A DNA stretch of 64,000 bases from Streptomyces sp. GQFP (GCF_021545335.1 NZ_CP089312.1:6572001-6636000); one strand, 5' to 3'. Positions 1 through 8,181 are shown, counted from the first letter of the stretch. Notes: generated by a model from the sequence alone, not told the origin. Numbers and translations: made by a program.

Positions 1-1
1 C

Positions 2-613
2 TCCCAGCACGCGGAATCCCTCTACCGGGAGTGGCGCCAACGCGTACGCACGGGACTGCAGAAGCTCCAGGACAGCTACGTGGAGCTGTACAGGTCGACG
101 AGCCTGCTGCGCGTGTACTCGCCGGTGCTGATCCCGGGACTACTGCAAACCGAGGGATACGCGCAGGCTTTGCTGAGCACCAACGCCCGCCTTCTCGCAG
201 TTCCCGACGACTCGGCCGAGGCCGCAGCTGCACGCCTCCAGCGCTCACAGATCATCCACGAGGCAGGGCACCGCTTCGTGATGGTCATTGAGGAAGCGGT
301 GCTCTACTACCAGCTTGGCAATTCGGACGCGATGGCTGCGCAGTTGGGCTATCTGCTCACTGCGGGGGCGCTTCCGGCGGTGTCGTTCGGCATCATCCCC
401 ATGTCGACGCGTGAGCGTGCCTTGTGGCCACAGGAGACCTTCGACGTGCACGACGACACACTTGTGTCCGTGGAACTGCTCTCGGCGGAGGTGAACATCA
501 CGCAGCCCTCCGAGATTGCCCTGTACATCAAGGCTTTTGAGCAGCTCCGGGGTATGGCTGTGTATGGGGCGGAGGCACGGGCGCTGATTGTGAAAGCCAT
601 CGAGGCGCTGTAG
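2..613 (+). CDS. DUF5753-domain regulator, C-terminal part (5' truncated by window)
   Basis: The frame is open from base 2, so the N-terminal helix-turn-helix lies outside the window. What remains, about 203 residues, is the DUF5753 domain. The hallmark stretch YSPVLIPGLLQTEGYAQALL is followed by the region that chooses ligand or partner in these proteins, with QIIHEAGHRF and ALPAVSFGIIPMS. Such proteins usually pair an N-terminal XRE helix-turn-helix with this domain and are encoded beside small DUF397 proteins in Streptomyces (WhiJ/AbaA-like sets). A related full-length protein is encoded at 835-1680 on the other strand, so this is a paralogous pair. The internal ATG at base 80 is not the true start because the frame continues upstream with good coding character. 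Confidence 0.85.
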   Translation, partial: SQHAESLYREWRQRVRTGLQKLQDSYVELYRSTSLLRVYSPVLIPGLLQTEGYAQALLSTNARLLAVPDDSAEAAAARLQRSQIIHEAGHRFVMVIEEAVLYYQLGNSDAMAAQLGYLLTAGALPAVSFGIIPMSTRERALWPQETFDVHDDTLVSVELLSAEVNITQPSEIALYIKAFEQLRGMAVYGAEARALIVKAIEAL

Positions 614-628
614 TGACTGTGCGGGCCC

Positions 629-835
629 TCATTCTTCAAATCTCAGGTCGTTCAATGCCCCTATGAACACCCGCCACGCCTGCCTTCGAACAGCAACTAC
701 GGGCCCTCTGACGCACTTTGAGTCGCGTACGAAGGTGCCGTCTGCCGACCTAACGCACTCAACGCACTCCGTCCCACTTCCCCCGCTGTAAGAGGACTTG
801 AACCACGAAAGAGCGGGCGCGGACGGTGCGGTCAT
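629..835 (-). CDS. DUF397 family small protein
   Basis: This 68-residue protein has the DUF397 pattern: WFKSSYSGGSGTECVECV near the N-terminus, then VRDSKCVRGPVVAV and a terminal segment with W and F. DUF397 proteins are small, often acidic partners of XRE-DUF5753 regulators in actinomycetes, and some behave like toxin/antitoxin-type pairs; no activity can be read here. The ATG at 835-833 shares one base with the TGA stop of the upstream regulator and has AAGGAG five bases before it, so the two are translationally coupled. A GTG three bases further upstream is a less well spaced alternative. The gene converges with the DUF5753 fragment ending at 613. Confidence 0.85.
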   Translation of the reverse strand: MTAPSAPALSWFKSSYSGGSGTECVECVRSADGTFVRDSKCVRGPVVAVRRQAWRVFIGALNDLRFEE

Positions 836-1680
836 CACGTCTCCTTGCTTATACGGGCGATGAGGGCTGCCGAAGACTCAAGGTCGAGCGCCTGTGCGCT
901 CAGGTACTCGAACGCCAACCTATAGCGGTCCAGTTCCTGGGGCTTCTCCATGAAGAGTCCGCCGCCGAGGAGGTCCACGTAGACCACATCCAAGTCGGGC
1001 TGCGGCCCGCGCAAGACGGCGAAGCTGCCAACCGCCGCTGCGTGGGCTCCTGTTGAGAAGGGGAGCACTTGGACGGTGATGTTCGGGCGCTCGCACATGG
1101 TGAGCAGGTGTCGCAACTGTTCGCCCATGACCTCACGCCCCCCGACGCTGCGTCGGACTGCGGCTTCGTCGATCACAGACCAGATGTGCGGCGGCTCCTC
1201 CCGCTCAAGGAGTTCCTGTCGCTTCATGCGGATGTCCACCATGTGCTGCACTTCCCGCTCCGCGCACTGAACCTCCGAGGCCCGGTGAACGGCCTCGGCG
1301 TACTTGCGGGTCTGGAGAAGCCCAGGGATGTACATGCAGGCGTAGTGATCCTCGCGTACGACCTCGTCCTCAAGCGTGAGCATGAGGTTCATGGAGTCGG
1401 GGATGGGGTCGGCGAGTGATCGCCACCAGCCCTGAATCCTGGCCCCCTTGGCGAGTTCGACCAGGGCCAGCCGCTCTTCATCGGTCGCTCCGTATTCGCG
1501 ACAAAGCGCGTCCACGGCCGGCCACTTGACCGTGCCTTCCTTCGTCTCGTAGCGACTCAGCGTTGCCTTGGAGATGCCGACGCGCGCGCCTGCTTCCTCA
1601 AGGGTCAGACTCTTGAGTTCGCGTAGGCGGCGCAGATCCGCGCCCAGTTGGCGCCTTCGCGTGGTGGGTCCAATCGGCAT
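835..1680 (-). CDS. XRE family transcriptional regulator with DUF5753 domain
   Basis: The product has 281 residues. Residues about 10-65 form a helix-turn-helix (LRRLRELKSLTLEEAGARVG then ISKATLSRYE), and the rest is DUF5753, with YIPGLLQTRKYAEAV and PNITVQVLPFSTGA. This architecture is shared with WhiJ-like developmental regulators. The ATG at 1680 is preceded by GAAGGG; an ATG at 1707 and a TTG at 1740 are alternatives. The gene is coupled to the DUF397 gene downstream and is divergent from an RsbW-like ATPase gene. The 200-bp gap between them contains repeated TGAGAGTTCCA boxes that are plausible binding sites for this protein. Confidence 0.88.
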   Translation of the reverse strand: MPIGPTTRRRQLGADLRRLRELKSLTLEEAGARVGISKATLSRYETKEGTVKWPAVDALCREYGATDEERLALVELAKGARIQGWWRSLADPIPDSMNLMLTLEDEVVREDHYACMYIPGLLQTRKYAEAVHRASEVQCAEREVQHMVDIRMKRQELLEREEPPHIWSVIDEAAVRRSVGGREVMGEQLRHLLTMCERPNITVQVLPFSTGAHAAAVGSFAVLRGPQPDLDVVYVDLLGGGLFMEKPQELDRYRLAFEYLSAQALDLESSAALIARISKET

Positions 1681-1787
1681 GCCTACAAGCCCTTCGTGTC
1701 GATCCATCAGATCGTCCTGGTTGCGTGCGCAGGTCGGCAAGGCGGTGTGCGCTGGGGGCGTGAGATTTGGCGGTGCGCTCCTCCTCG

Positions 1788-1819
1788 ACTCTCATGAGAG
1801 TTCCATTTTGAGAGTTCCA
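1788..1819. promoter_or_regulatory. Candidate operator: palindrome and direct repeats between divergent genes
   Basis: A perfect 14-bp palindrome ACTCTCATGAGAGT (1788-1801) overlaps the first of two direct repeats of TGAGAGTTCCA (1795-1805 and 1809-1819), which are 14 bp apart. The site lies between the divergent XRE regulator and the ATPase gene. A role as an operator for the regulator is inference. Confidence 0.45.
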
Positions 1820-1850
1820 ATGCAACTCTAGGTGCGTGGCCGAGTGCGCT

Positions 1851-1883
1851 GTGCAACTCGGCGGGGGTGAGAAGGAGTTGCAC
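1851..1883 (+). promoter_or_regulatory. Inverted repeat covering the ribosome binding site
   Basis: GTGCAACTC (1851-1859) and GAGTTGCAC (1875-1883) are perfect 9-bp arms with a 15-base loop. The 3' arm directly abuts the ATG at 1884 and includes part of the AAGGAG ribosome binding site (1872-1877). In RNA the hairpin would hide the start. The same GCAACTC heptamer also occurs at 1822-1828, so it could instead be a protein-binding site. Confidence 0.45.
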
Positions 1884-2552
1884 ATGGACTGCACCACCTG
1901 CATGCCAAGGAAGCCCTGGGACCTTCACTTTCTGGCGGAGCCCGAGGAAGTCGCAGGCCTACGGCGCGTACTTCGGATCCATCTCGGGCTCTGGGGCTTG
2001 GACGAGCTCATCGACGCGGCCCAACTCTGCGTCAGCGAACTCGTCTCCAACGTGATCACGCACGTCGGTCCCGGCACCCCCACGACCCTCGCGGTCTCCA
2101 TGAAGGACACCCGCCTTCGGATCGAGGTCTACGACCCCGACACCCGGGCTCTGCCCACGCTCCTCAACCAAGGCGTCAACTCCGAATCCGGACGAGGGAT
2201 GGAGCTCATCACCTGCATCTCTGACCGTTGGGGCGTGCAGCTTCTCGCCGACCGCAAGATGACGTGGTGCGAGCTCTCCACCACGCTGACCTCCCCTAAC
2301 GGCCACCGCGGCGGACCCCGCATCACAAGAGCGGAGGAGGTGCTCGACCTCTACAGCGAGGGGAAGCTGGTGCCCGCGGGCAACTCAGGTCGGCTGGGCG
2401 CAGCCTTGGCGGAAGAGGCAGCAATCGGTGCGATTGCTGACCTCCTCCACTGGCTCCGAGCGCACGGCCGTGATGCCGATGATGCGTTGGATCGTGCGCA
2501 GATGCACTTCGAAGCCGAAGTGGAAGCGGGGGTGGTGGGCGGCTCGGTGTGA
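1884..2552 (+). CDS. RsbW-like ATP-binding protein (HATPase_c_2)
   Basis: This 222-residue protein carries a GHKL-type ATP-binding fold. The N-box is CVSELVSNVITH, the G1-like motif is YDPDTRALP, and the glycine-rich lid is ESGRGMELI. These are the features of anti-sigma-factor kinases of the RsbW/SpoIIAB kind and their many stand-alone relatives in Streptomyces. The last 75 residues are an extra helical tail not needed for the ATPase fold. The start is the ATG after AAGGAG; an upstream ATG at 1836 lacks a ribosome site. Such ATPases often lie beside XRE-DUF5753/DUF397 genes, as here. The partner protein cannot be predicted. Confidence 0.85.
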   Translation: MDCTTCMPRKPWDLHFLAEPEEVAGLRRVLRIHLGLWGLDELIDAAQLCVSELVSNVITHVGPGTPTTLAVSMKDTRLRIEVYDPDTRALPTLLNQGVNSESGRGMELITCISDRWGVQLLADRKMTWCELSTTLTSPNGHRGGPRITRAEEVLDLYSEGKLVPAGNSGRLGAALAEEAAIGAIADLLHWLRAHGRDADDALDRAQMHFEAEVEAGVVGGSV

Positions 2553-2556
2553 AGCG

Positions 2557-5500
2557 CTACCCCGCTTTGATCGTCGAGTACGTCCAGACATCCGCCGGGA
2601 TCTCGTGCTTCAGCATCCACGTGATCGCCATCGGCTTGCTACCCGTGTGCTTCTCGTACTCCGCAGGGCCGAGCAGTATCCACGGCTGGGCACCGCCGAT
2701 GTCGGTGCTCTTGTAGCGGCGTACGAAGAGCAGGACATGGCTTCCCTCAGCGACGTGACGCTGATAGCGAAGGCCAGTGGGGGAGGTCTCGGACGTCTGG
2801 TTCTGGGACTCCCAGTGGAAGAGAGTCTCGCTCTGCGCGTAGTCGTGATACCGGGTCTGCGGTGAGAAGTCCTTCTCGTCCTTCTCCAGCGTGATGAGGA
2901 GAGCATCCGTCTTGATCGAGTCGCACCACTTCACACCCTCGCGGAAATCGGCCGGCATGAAGCCCCCGATGTACGACTGCCCCAGCGCAGGCAGGATCTC
3001 CTCGCGGCTGTACGAGGCGTGCACGGTGAGGGGGACGCCACTCGGACCGCCCAAGCCCAAGAGAGGGATCGGCACGTGCTCGGTGTGAGCGAGGTTGTAC
3101 TCCAGCACCTGGCGCAGCTCACTTCGGAAAGCGTGCTGCTTACGCAGGGTGGCAAATCCGGCGTCGTAGTTTGCGTACCCCTTGCGGACAATGCCGCCGA
3201 GTGGCCACAACTGGAAGAACAGCATGCGGGCGTAGGCCTGTCCCTGCTCATCGAGGGTGCTGTAGGCAGGTGCGTCGTCTTCCAACATCCGCGTGTACGC
3301 AGCAACCCGGACCGGGTCGTCTACGTGTAGGAACGCGGAGACGCGCTTGAGGAGTGAGCTCTCTCCTTCCGGCGCCTCTCCCTTCAGGAGGCCGGAGCGG
3401 CGGAGTAGACCCGTCCAAGAGTTCCCGTTGCCCCGGTAGAGCTCCTTGAGCTCGCGTCCGCTCTCGTCCAGGTATTGGCTGAGCTTCAGTTCGGCGTAGT
3501 CCGCCACCTCGCGGGCCAGGGCAGTGACGTTGACGCCGATCTGGTCCTTGATGTTGGCGATGATGGTTTTCTTGGCCTTCTCCTCAAGGAGGATCTCGCA
3601 GCCGGACGGGAGTTGCGGGAAGTCATGCTCGATGTTGTCCAAGAGCCGCTTGCGGGTCAGATTCGTCAGAGCGCGGAACTGGTTCTCGAAGCGGAACTCC
3701 TTACGGTGCTGCCCGATGAAGTCGAGCACGGTCAGCACCGCCTTGTTCTCGGTACGCCGGAGCCCTCGGCCGAGCTGCTGCAAGAACACAGTTGAGCTGG
3801 ACGTGGGGCGCAGCAGGAGTAGGGTGTCTACGTCAGGGATGTCGAGGCCCTCGTTGAAGAGGTCGACCGAGAAGATCACCTGCAACGCCCCGGACTTGAG
3901 GTCATCCAGCGCCTGCTTGCGCTCATCGGCAGGGGTTCCGCCAGACAGGGCAACGGCGTTGAGGCCGGCCTTGCGGAAGGACTCCGCCATGAAGTGCGCG
4001 TGCTCGACAGAAACGCAGAAGCCCAAGGCGCGCATGGCACTTGGATCGGCCACCTTCTCCTCAACGGCCTTCAAGACCAACAGCGCCCGCGCATGATTGG
4101 CGGACAGCACCTCACTCAGCGCGCTTGCGTCGTACGCCCCGCGATGCCACTTCACCGCGCTCAGATCGGTGTTGTCGCTGATACCGAGGTAGTGGAAGGG
4201 GCTCAGTAGGTCGTTCTCCAAGGCTTCCCACAGCCGCATCTCGGCAGCGATGCGCCCATCGAAGAACTCGTCCTGGATGTTCTTACCGTTCATGCGCTCG
4301 GGAGTCGCGGTCAGTCCGAGCAGTTCCAGCGGCTCGAAGTGATCGAGGATCTTTCGGTACGTCGGTGAAGTCCCGTGGTGGAACTCATCGATCACGATCA
4401 CATCGAAGTGATCAGCAGCGACGCGCTCCAGCGTGCGCGCGTTCAGTGACTGCACGCTGGCGAAGACATGCGTCCAGCGCTCAGGGATCTCTCCGCTGTG
4501 CAGGGACTCGCCGAAGTTCGCGTCTACCAAGACGTCTTGGTAGGTCCGCAGGGACTGCTGGAGGATCTCCTTGCGGTGAGCGACGAACAGCAGCCGTAGG
4601 TCGCGCCCGTGCTTCTTCCGCAATTGCTTGTAGTCCAGCGCTGCCATCACAGTCTTGCCGGTGCCCGTCGCCGCAACCAGCAGGTTCTGATGCCGGTCAT
4701 GCACCTCCCGCTCGACTTCGAGGCGCTCCAGCATGTCGCGCTGGTGCGGATAGGGGCGTACTTCGAGGCCGGACAAGGTGATTCTGCGATCCGCAGCGGA
4801 GGTAGCGGAGGAGCCTCCAGCGATCGCCAACGCTTCCTGGAGCCGAGCCCCGTCGGCATCGGGGTCGTACAACTCGAAGGACGGATCACTCCAGTACGCC
4901 TCGAAGGTCGCGTCGAACTTGCGCAGTACGTCAGGCGTGGCGATGGACGACAGCCGGACGTTCCACTCCAAGCCATCGAGCAGCGCGGCCTTGGAGAGGT
5001 TGGAGCTGCCGACGTACGCGGTGTCGTAACCACTGTTCCGACGGAACAACCATGCCTTGGCGTGGAGTCGCGTCGACCGCGTCTCGTAGCTGACCTTGAC
5101 CTCGGCGTTGAAGTCCTGCACCAGTCGATCCAGCGCGCGCCGCTCGGTCGCCCCGATGTAGGTCGTCGTGATGACGCGTATCGGCACGCCTCGGTCACGA
5201 GCGGCTTGGAGCGACTGCTCGATGATGCGCAGGCCGTGCCACTTCACAAAGGCGCAGAGCAGGTCGACGCGATCAGCGGTGGCGAGCTCGGCTCGCAACT
5301 CGAAGCCGAGGCTGGGGTCATCGGGTGAGTTGGTGATGAGCGCGGTGTCGGAGAGCGGGATGCCTGGGCGTACAGCGAAGACGCCGGGGGCCTCTTGCCT
5401 TGTCAGCGCCAGGAGTTGGCGTGGTCCCTCTGCCACCAATTCCACCCACTCCAGCGCTCCCTCAAGAGTGCTGATGGAGTCCAAGATGTGGTTCGTCGCG

Positions 5501-5718
5501 TATACCCGCTCCTCGGCGGGGATGTTCTGCAGTACGCGGCGCACCGTCCGGGCGATGTGTCTTGACAGGACATAGGGAACGGACTCGTCTCCCACTGTGT
5601 CGCTCACGGGACGCCACCCGAGGCTCGCGAACTCCTTCAGCTTCTGCTCGAAGCGCACCGTGATGAGCTCCTCGTACAGACCCACGGCAGGCTGCGCGAA
5701 ATCCCCCGACTCAGACAC
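2557..5718 (-). CDS. PLD-like nuclease/helicase with DUF3427 C-terminus
   Basis: The product is a 1053-residue three-part protein. Residues about 135-285 form a phospholipase D-like domain with H219-A-K221 and GSSNLS at 237-242. Residues about 320-660 form a superfamily 2 helicase: ATGTGKT at 350-356, IDEFHH around 443-448, TATPER at 470-475 and QQLGRGLRR at 647-655. The remainder, ending near residue 1050, corresponds to DUF3427. This architecture is known among DNA-repair or phage-defence-associated helicases, and the PLD part may cut DNA or only bind it. The stop lies four bases from the convergent ATPase stop. The gene is divergent from a DUF6602 gene, and with the nuclease at 6741-7856 it suggests a defence island. 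Confidence 0.9.
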   Translation of the reverse strand: MSESGDFAQPAVGLYEELITVRFEQKLKEFASLGWRPVSDTVGDESVPYVLSRHIARTVRRVLQNIPAEERVYATNHILDSISTLEGALEWVELVAEGPRQLLALTRQEAPGVFAVRPGIPLSDTALITNSPDDPSLGFELRAELATADRVDLLCAFVKWHGLRIIEQSLQAARDRGVPIRVITTTYIGATERRALDRLVQDFNAEVKVSYETRSTRLHAKAWLFRRNSGYDTAYVGSSNLSKAALLDGLEWNVRLSSIATPDVLRKFDATFEAYWSDPSFELYDPDADGARLQEALAIAGGSSATSAADRRITLSGLEVRPYPHQRDMLERLEVEREVHDRHQNLLVAATGTGKTVMAALDYKQLRKKHGRDLRLLFVAHRKEILQQSLRTYQDVLVDANFGESLHSGEIPERWTHVFASVQSLNARTLERVAADHFDVIVIDEFHHGTSPTYRKILDHFEPLELLGLTATPERMNGKNIQDEFFDGRIAAEMRLWEALENDLLSPFHYLGISDNTDLSAVKWHRGAYDASALSEVLSANHARALLVLKAVEEKVADPSAMRALGFCVSVEHAHFMAESFRKAGLNAVALSGGTPADERKQALDDLKSGALQVIFSVDLFNEGLDIPDVDTLLLLRPTSSSTVFLQQLGRGLRRTENKAVLTVLDFIGQHRKEFRFENQFRALTNLTRKRLLDNIEHDFPQLPSGCEILLEEKAKKTIIANIKDQIGVNVTALAREVADYAELKLSQYLDESGRELKELYRGNGNSWTGLLRRSGLLKGEAPEGESSLLKRVSAFLHVDDPVRVAAYTRMLEDDAPAYSTLDEQGQAYARMLFFQLWPLGGIVRKGYANYDAGFATLRKQHAFRSELRQVLEYNLAHTEHVPIPLLGLGGPSGVPLTVHASYSREEILPALGQSYIGGFMPADFREGVKWCDSIKTDALLITLEKDEKDFSPQTRYHDYAQSETLFHWESQNQTSETSPTGLRYQRHVAEGSHVLLFVRRYKSTDIGGAQPWILLGPAEYEKHTGSKPMAITWMLKHEIPADVWTYSTIKAG

Positions 5719-5865
5719 TCTGGCTCCCTTGATCGCTCATCAACTGTGCTCATGTGTAACAGAGGGCACTGACAGTGCGCAGGCGATGGCCGCCTGCCGG
5801 ATCGGGAGAGCGCGACTTGTCTGCCATAGCTGCAGCGGCTTGTTGCACTGCCCTAGAGTTGTTTC

Positions 5866-6711
5866 ATGCCTCAAGAGAAACTTGGAAGAATCCTCAGCTC
5901 AGTTGCCATGCGGATGCGTGCAGACTTCGAGCAGTCAAGAAACTTCAGTCACAACGGCGAAGCGGGAACTTCTAGAGAAGCTCTTGTTCGCGAGTTTCTC
6001 GCTAGCTATCTACCATCCCATGTGGAAACGATACATAATGCCGAGATCGTCACGGCTTCAGGTGAAACATCTCCCCAGTGTGACATCGTTCTCGCGGATC
6101 GAGGAACTCCGCCTTTTACAACCCTGAACGGGTATCGGATCCTTCCGAACGAGTGCGTTTATGGTGTTGTCGAAGTGAAGACCAAACTGGATAAGGAGAA
6201 GCTCTTGGATGCTTGCGGCAAGATTAGTAAGCTGCGGCGCATGTCGAAGGATTCGTATCGCCCGACGCCCGGACTTGTACCGCGAAAGACATCGGCTTAC
6301 GGGAAAACCTACGACTTCTTCCCAACTTCTGGAATCGTCATTGCTTTTGATGGTCTCAAGCTAGAGACCATCGGTAATCATCTTATGGAATGGTGTCAAA
6401 GTCGGCCGCCAGTCGAGTGGCCTGATAGCGTGTGGGTGCTAGGTAAGGGTCACCTGCAATGGCAGAATCCTCGTAGTCACCTTCTTGAGCGCTCACCCGA
6501 GCCGGGGTCTCTATTGGTGCAAATAGATACAGATGTATCTCAGGATATTCTATTAGCTCTCGCGTTGCACTTGAACATTCACTTCTCTGACGCGTGGATG
6601 AATCCTCTAGACCTCGTACCGTATGCGGGAGCCACTCGGCTTGGTGTCATTTCACGTCGATGGCGTATGACTCCCGCAGGCCAGCCACTCAAGATGCTGG
6701 AAGGTCCGTGA
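5866..6711 (+). CDS. DUF6602 family protein, probable PD-(D/E)XK-type nuclease fold
   Basis: This 281-residue protein matches what I know of DUF6602. It has GEAGTSREALVREFL at 31-45, CDIVLADRG at 72-80 and YGVVEVKTKLDKE at 99-111. Asp73, Glu103 and Lys105 are arranged as in PD-(D/E)XK nuclease folds, which fits the general picture of DUF6602 but is not proof of activity. The gene uses many A/T-ending codons (for example around 6520-6570), unlike its neighbours, which suggests recent transfer. It sits between the large helicase gene (divergent) and an SRA/PD-(D/E)XK gene (convergent). A role in DNA restriction or immunity is inferred from this setting. Confidence 0.7.
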   Translation: MPQEKLGRILSSVAMRMRADFEQSRNFSHNGEAGTSREALVREFLASYLPSHVETIHNAEIVTASGETSPQCDIVLADRGTPPFTTLNGYRILPNECVYGVVEVKTKLDKEKLLDACGKISKLRRMSKDSYRPTPGLVPRKTSAYGKTYDFFPTSGIVIAFDGLKLETIGNHLMEWCQSRPPVEWPDSVWVLGKGHLQWQNPRSHLLERSPEPGSLLVQIDTDVSQDILLALALHLNIHFSDAWMNPLDLVPYAGATRLGVISRRWRMTPAGQPLKMLEGP

Positions 6712-6740
6712 GGGAGAAGGGATTAAGGATGTTCAAGGAT

Positions 6741-7856
6741 CTATTCAAGTGGTACTGATTCTCCGATGAAGCTGCCATTTTCCGATCTGTAAACTATTTC
6801 CACCCCGTATGATTCGCACAGGTCAAACATGTCTAGGTCGGGCTTCGCGGGGAGAAGGATGACGCGCTTGGGCGGCTCGGGATGGTCCTCGGTTCGCACG
6901 TAGCGGCTGTAGTCCAGAATTTGGCCTAGGGCCATCCTTACTTCCTCGCGTGCGCTAGAACCCTTAGCTTCGTAGAGTACATGTTCCGTTGCGTCATAGA
7001 GGTCTGTCTTTAGGGTGGATGTGAGGCCCTTGACTTTAATTTGGAAGGCGCCAGTTTTGCGCCCGACGGCTTTGAGATAGGCCATGTAGGTACTGGTCAA
7101 CTCGGCTTCATGACGCACGGCGATGTAGGCTGCGGCTGACGAGCGGAGACTCATCTTCTTGTTAAATTTCTCTGATGCGACGAACGTGCCGCTGGTGGCG
7201 GCATTCGCTGCAGCTTTTCGTAGAGAGCTCGCCTTTTTCCTGCGCTTGCTGGGACCTTCCAGTGCGCCGGTAGTCGCAGGGTCAGTGTGAAGATTGGCCG
7301 TTGTAACTACCTCGAAGGGGACAAGTTCCCACGTGGTCTCTGTCGCGGCTGGGATCAAGTTCTTTGATGACTTTTGGAATTCTCCATCCGGTCGAAGGCG
7401 AAAAACAATTACATTGCGCTCCTTGCGGTCCTCGCCGTGCACTCTGCGCCATACGTAAGGTTCCAGCGCATCCAGAGTGAATTCCCCGATGTATTCATGA
7501 GTCTTGGTGCCACTATTGGGCATAAAGCCGACCTGAGTGAATACTCGTAGCGTGCGGTCCTGTTCAGCGTGGCGGAGGATGGCTCGGTTGCCCGAGCCTG
7601 CGGCTCCGGCGAACGTCTGATTGCCGGACTTCCCTGCCCCTGTGTACTCGAAAATGGGCCCCAGTTCGTCTTCCTCAGCCAGCCAACCGTCGTAATATCC
7701 ATTGACTTCTCCGACGGTGGGGTCCGAATAGAGGTTGACGCTCCGCTTTTCAACGGAGGAGCATATGCCGCCCTGCCCGCTTCCTCCGAATACCTTCCTG
7801 ATCTCCGCTCGTGTGCGTATGTCGCCGGAAACGATCGTGTCAGTCCTCGTCGTCAT
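6741..7856 (-). CDS. SRA-like/PD-(D/E)XK fusion, probable modification-dependent endonuclease
   Basis: The product has 371 residues. The N-terminal half (about 35-155) resembles the SRA-like (YDG) domain of ScoMcrA-type enzymes: SVNLYSDPTVGEVNGYYDGW, then an FEYTGAGKSGNQ stretch and AILRHAEQDRTLRVF. The C-terminal half (about 240-345) looks like a PD-(D/E)XK nuclease. It has an upstream acidic helix RHEAEL, Asp285 or Asp288 in KTDLYDATEH, Glu296-Ala-Lys298, then Gln312 in ALGQILDYSRYV. SRA domains flip out modified cytosines in McrBC, MspJI and ScoMcrA relatives, so this protein would be expected to cut modified DNA. It ends 30 bases from the convergent DUF6602 gene. An alternative reading is an inactive DNA-binding relative; the catalytic triad appears complete. 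Confidence 0.72.
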   Translation of the reverse strand: MTTRTDTIVSGDIRTRAEIRKVFGGSGQGGICSSVEKRSVNLYSDPTVGEVNGYYDGWLAEEDELGPIFEYTGAGKSGNQTFAGAAGSGNRAILRHAEQDRTLRVFTQVGFMPNSGTKTHEYIGEFTLDALEPYVWRRVHGEDRKERNVIVFRLRPDGEFQKSSKNLIPAATETTWELVPFEVVTTANLHTDPATTGALEGPSKRRKKASSLRKAAANAATSGTFVASEKFNKKMSLRSSAAAYIAVRHEAELTSTYMAYLKAVGRKTGAFQIKVKGLTSTLKTDLYDATEHVLYEAKGSSAREEVRMALGQILDYSRYVRTEDHPEPPKRVILLPAKPDLDMFDLCESYGVEIVYRSENGSFIGESVPLE

Positions 7857-8060
7857 GTCATGACCCTAACAAGTGTCAACGCGGTGACTTTGAGGGGGTG
7901 ATGATGAGCGAGCGGGCGATTTTGAGGAAGGCTCGTTGATGTCGGCGCATGGTTCCCACCGCACGCGCCGGTGCCAAAGGCTATGCAGTTGGATGCAGCC
8001 CTTCAAGGCCTGCACGTACCTGGAACCGGCCAAGTAGTGAGGCTAGTCAAGGTGACCTGT

Positions 8061-8160
8061 TTGCCCTGGATAGGCAGCCACCAGCTCCGCCAGTTCGTCC
8101 GCCGGCCAGTGCAGTACCGTCGCTAGGAACGGGAGGGGCAGCGTCTCCCTGAACTCGCCG
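8061..8160 (-). pseudogene. Fragment related to the SEC-C protein gene at 28269-29306
   Basis: Reading leftward, this stretch encodes GEFRETLPLPF, then VLHWPADELAELVAAYP, and then stops. It is almost the same as GAFREALSRPF and AVLHWPADELAELVEAYP inside the SEC-C protein encoded at 28269-29306. The DNA is also nearly identical over about 80 bases. No flanking homology or start is seen, so this is a gene scrap within the 325-base gap between 7857 and 8181, in which I see nothing else. Confidence 0.65.
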
Positions 8161-8181
8161 GTTCCTCGGTGGGGAGCGGCC

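Noticed and set aside
2-2552. Toxin-antitoxin system
   Set aside because: DUF397/XRE-DUF5753 sets are sometimes named so, but nothing in the sequence shows toxicity; a regulatory role is the safer reading.
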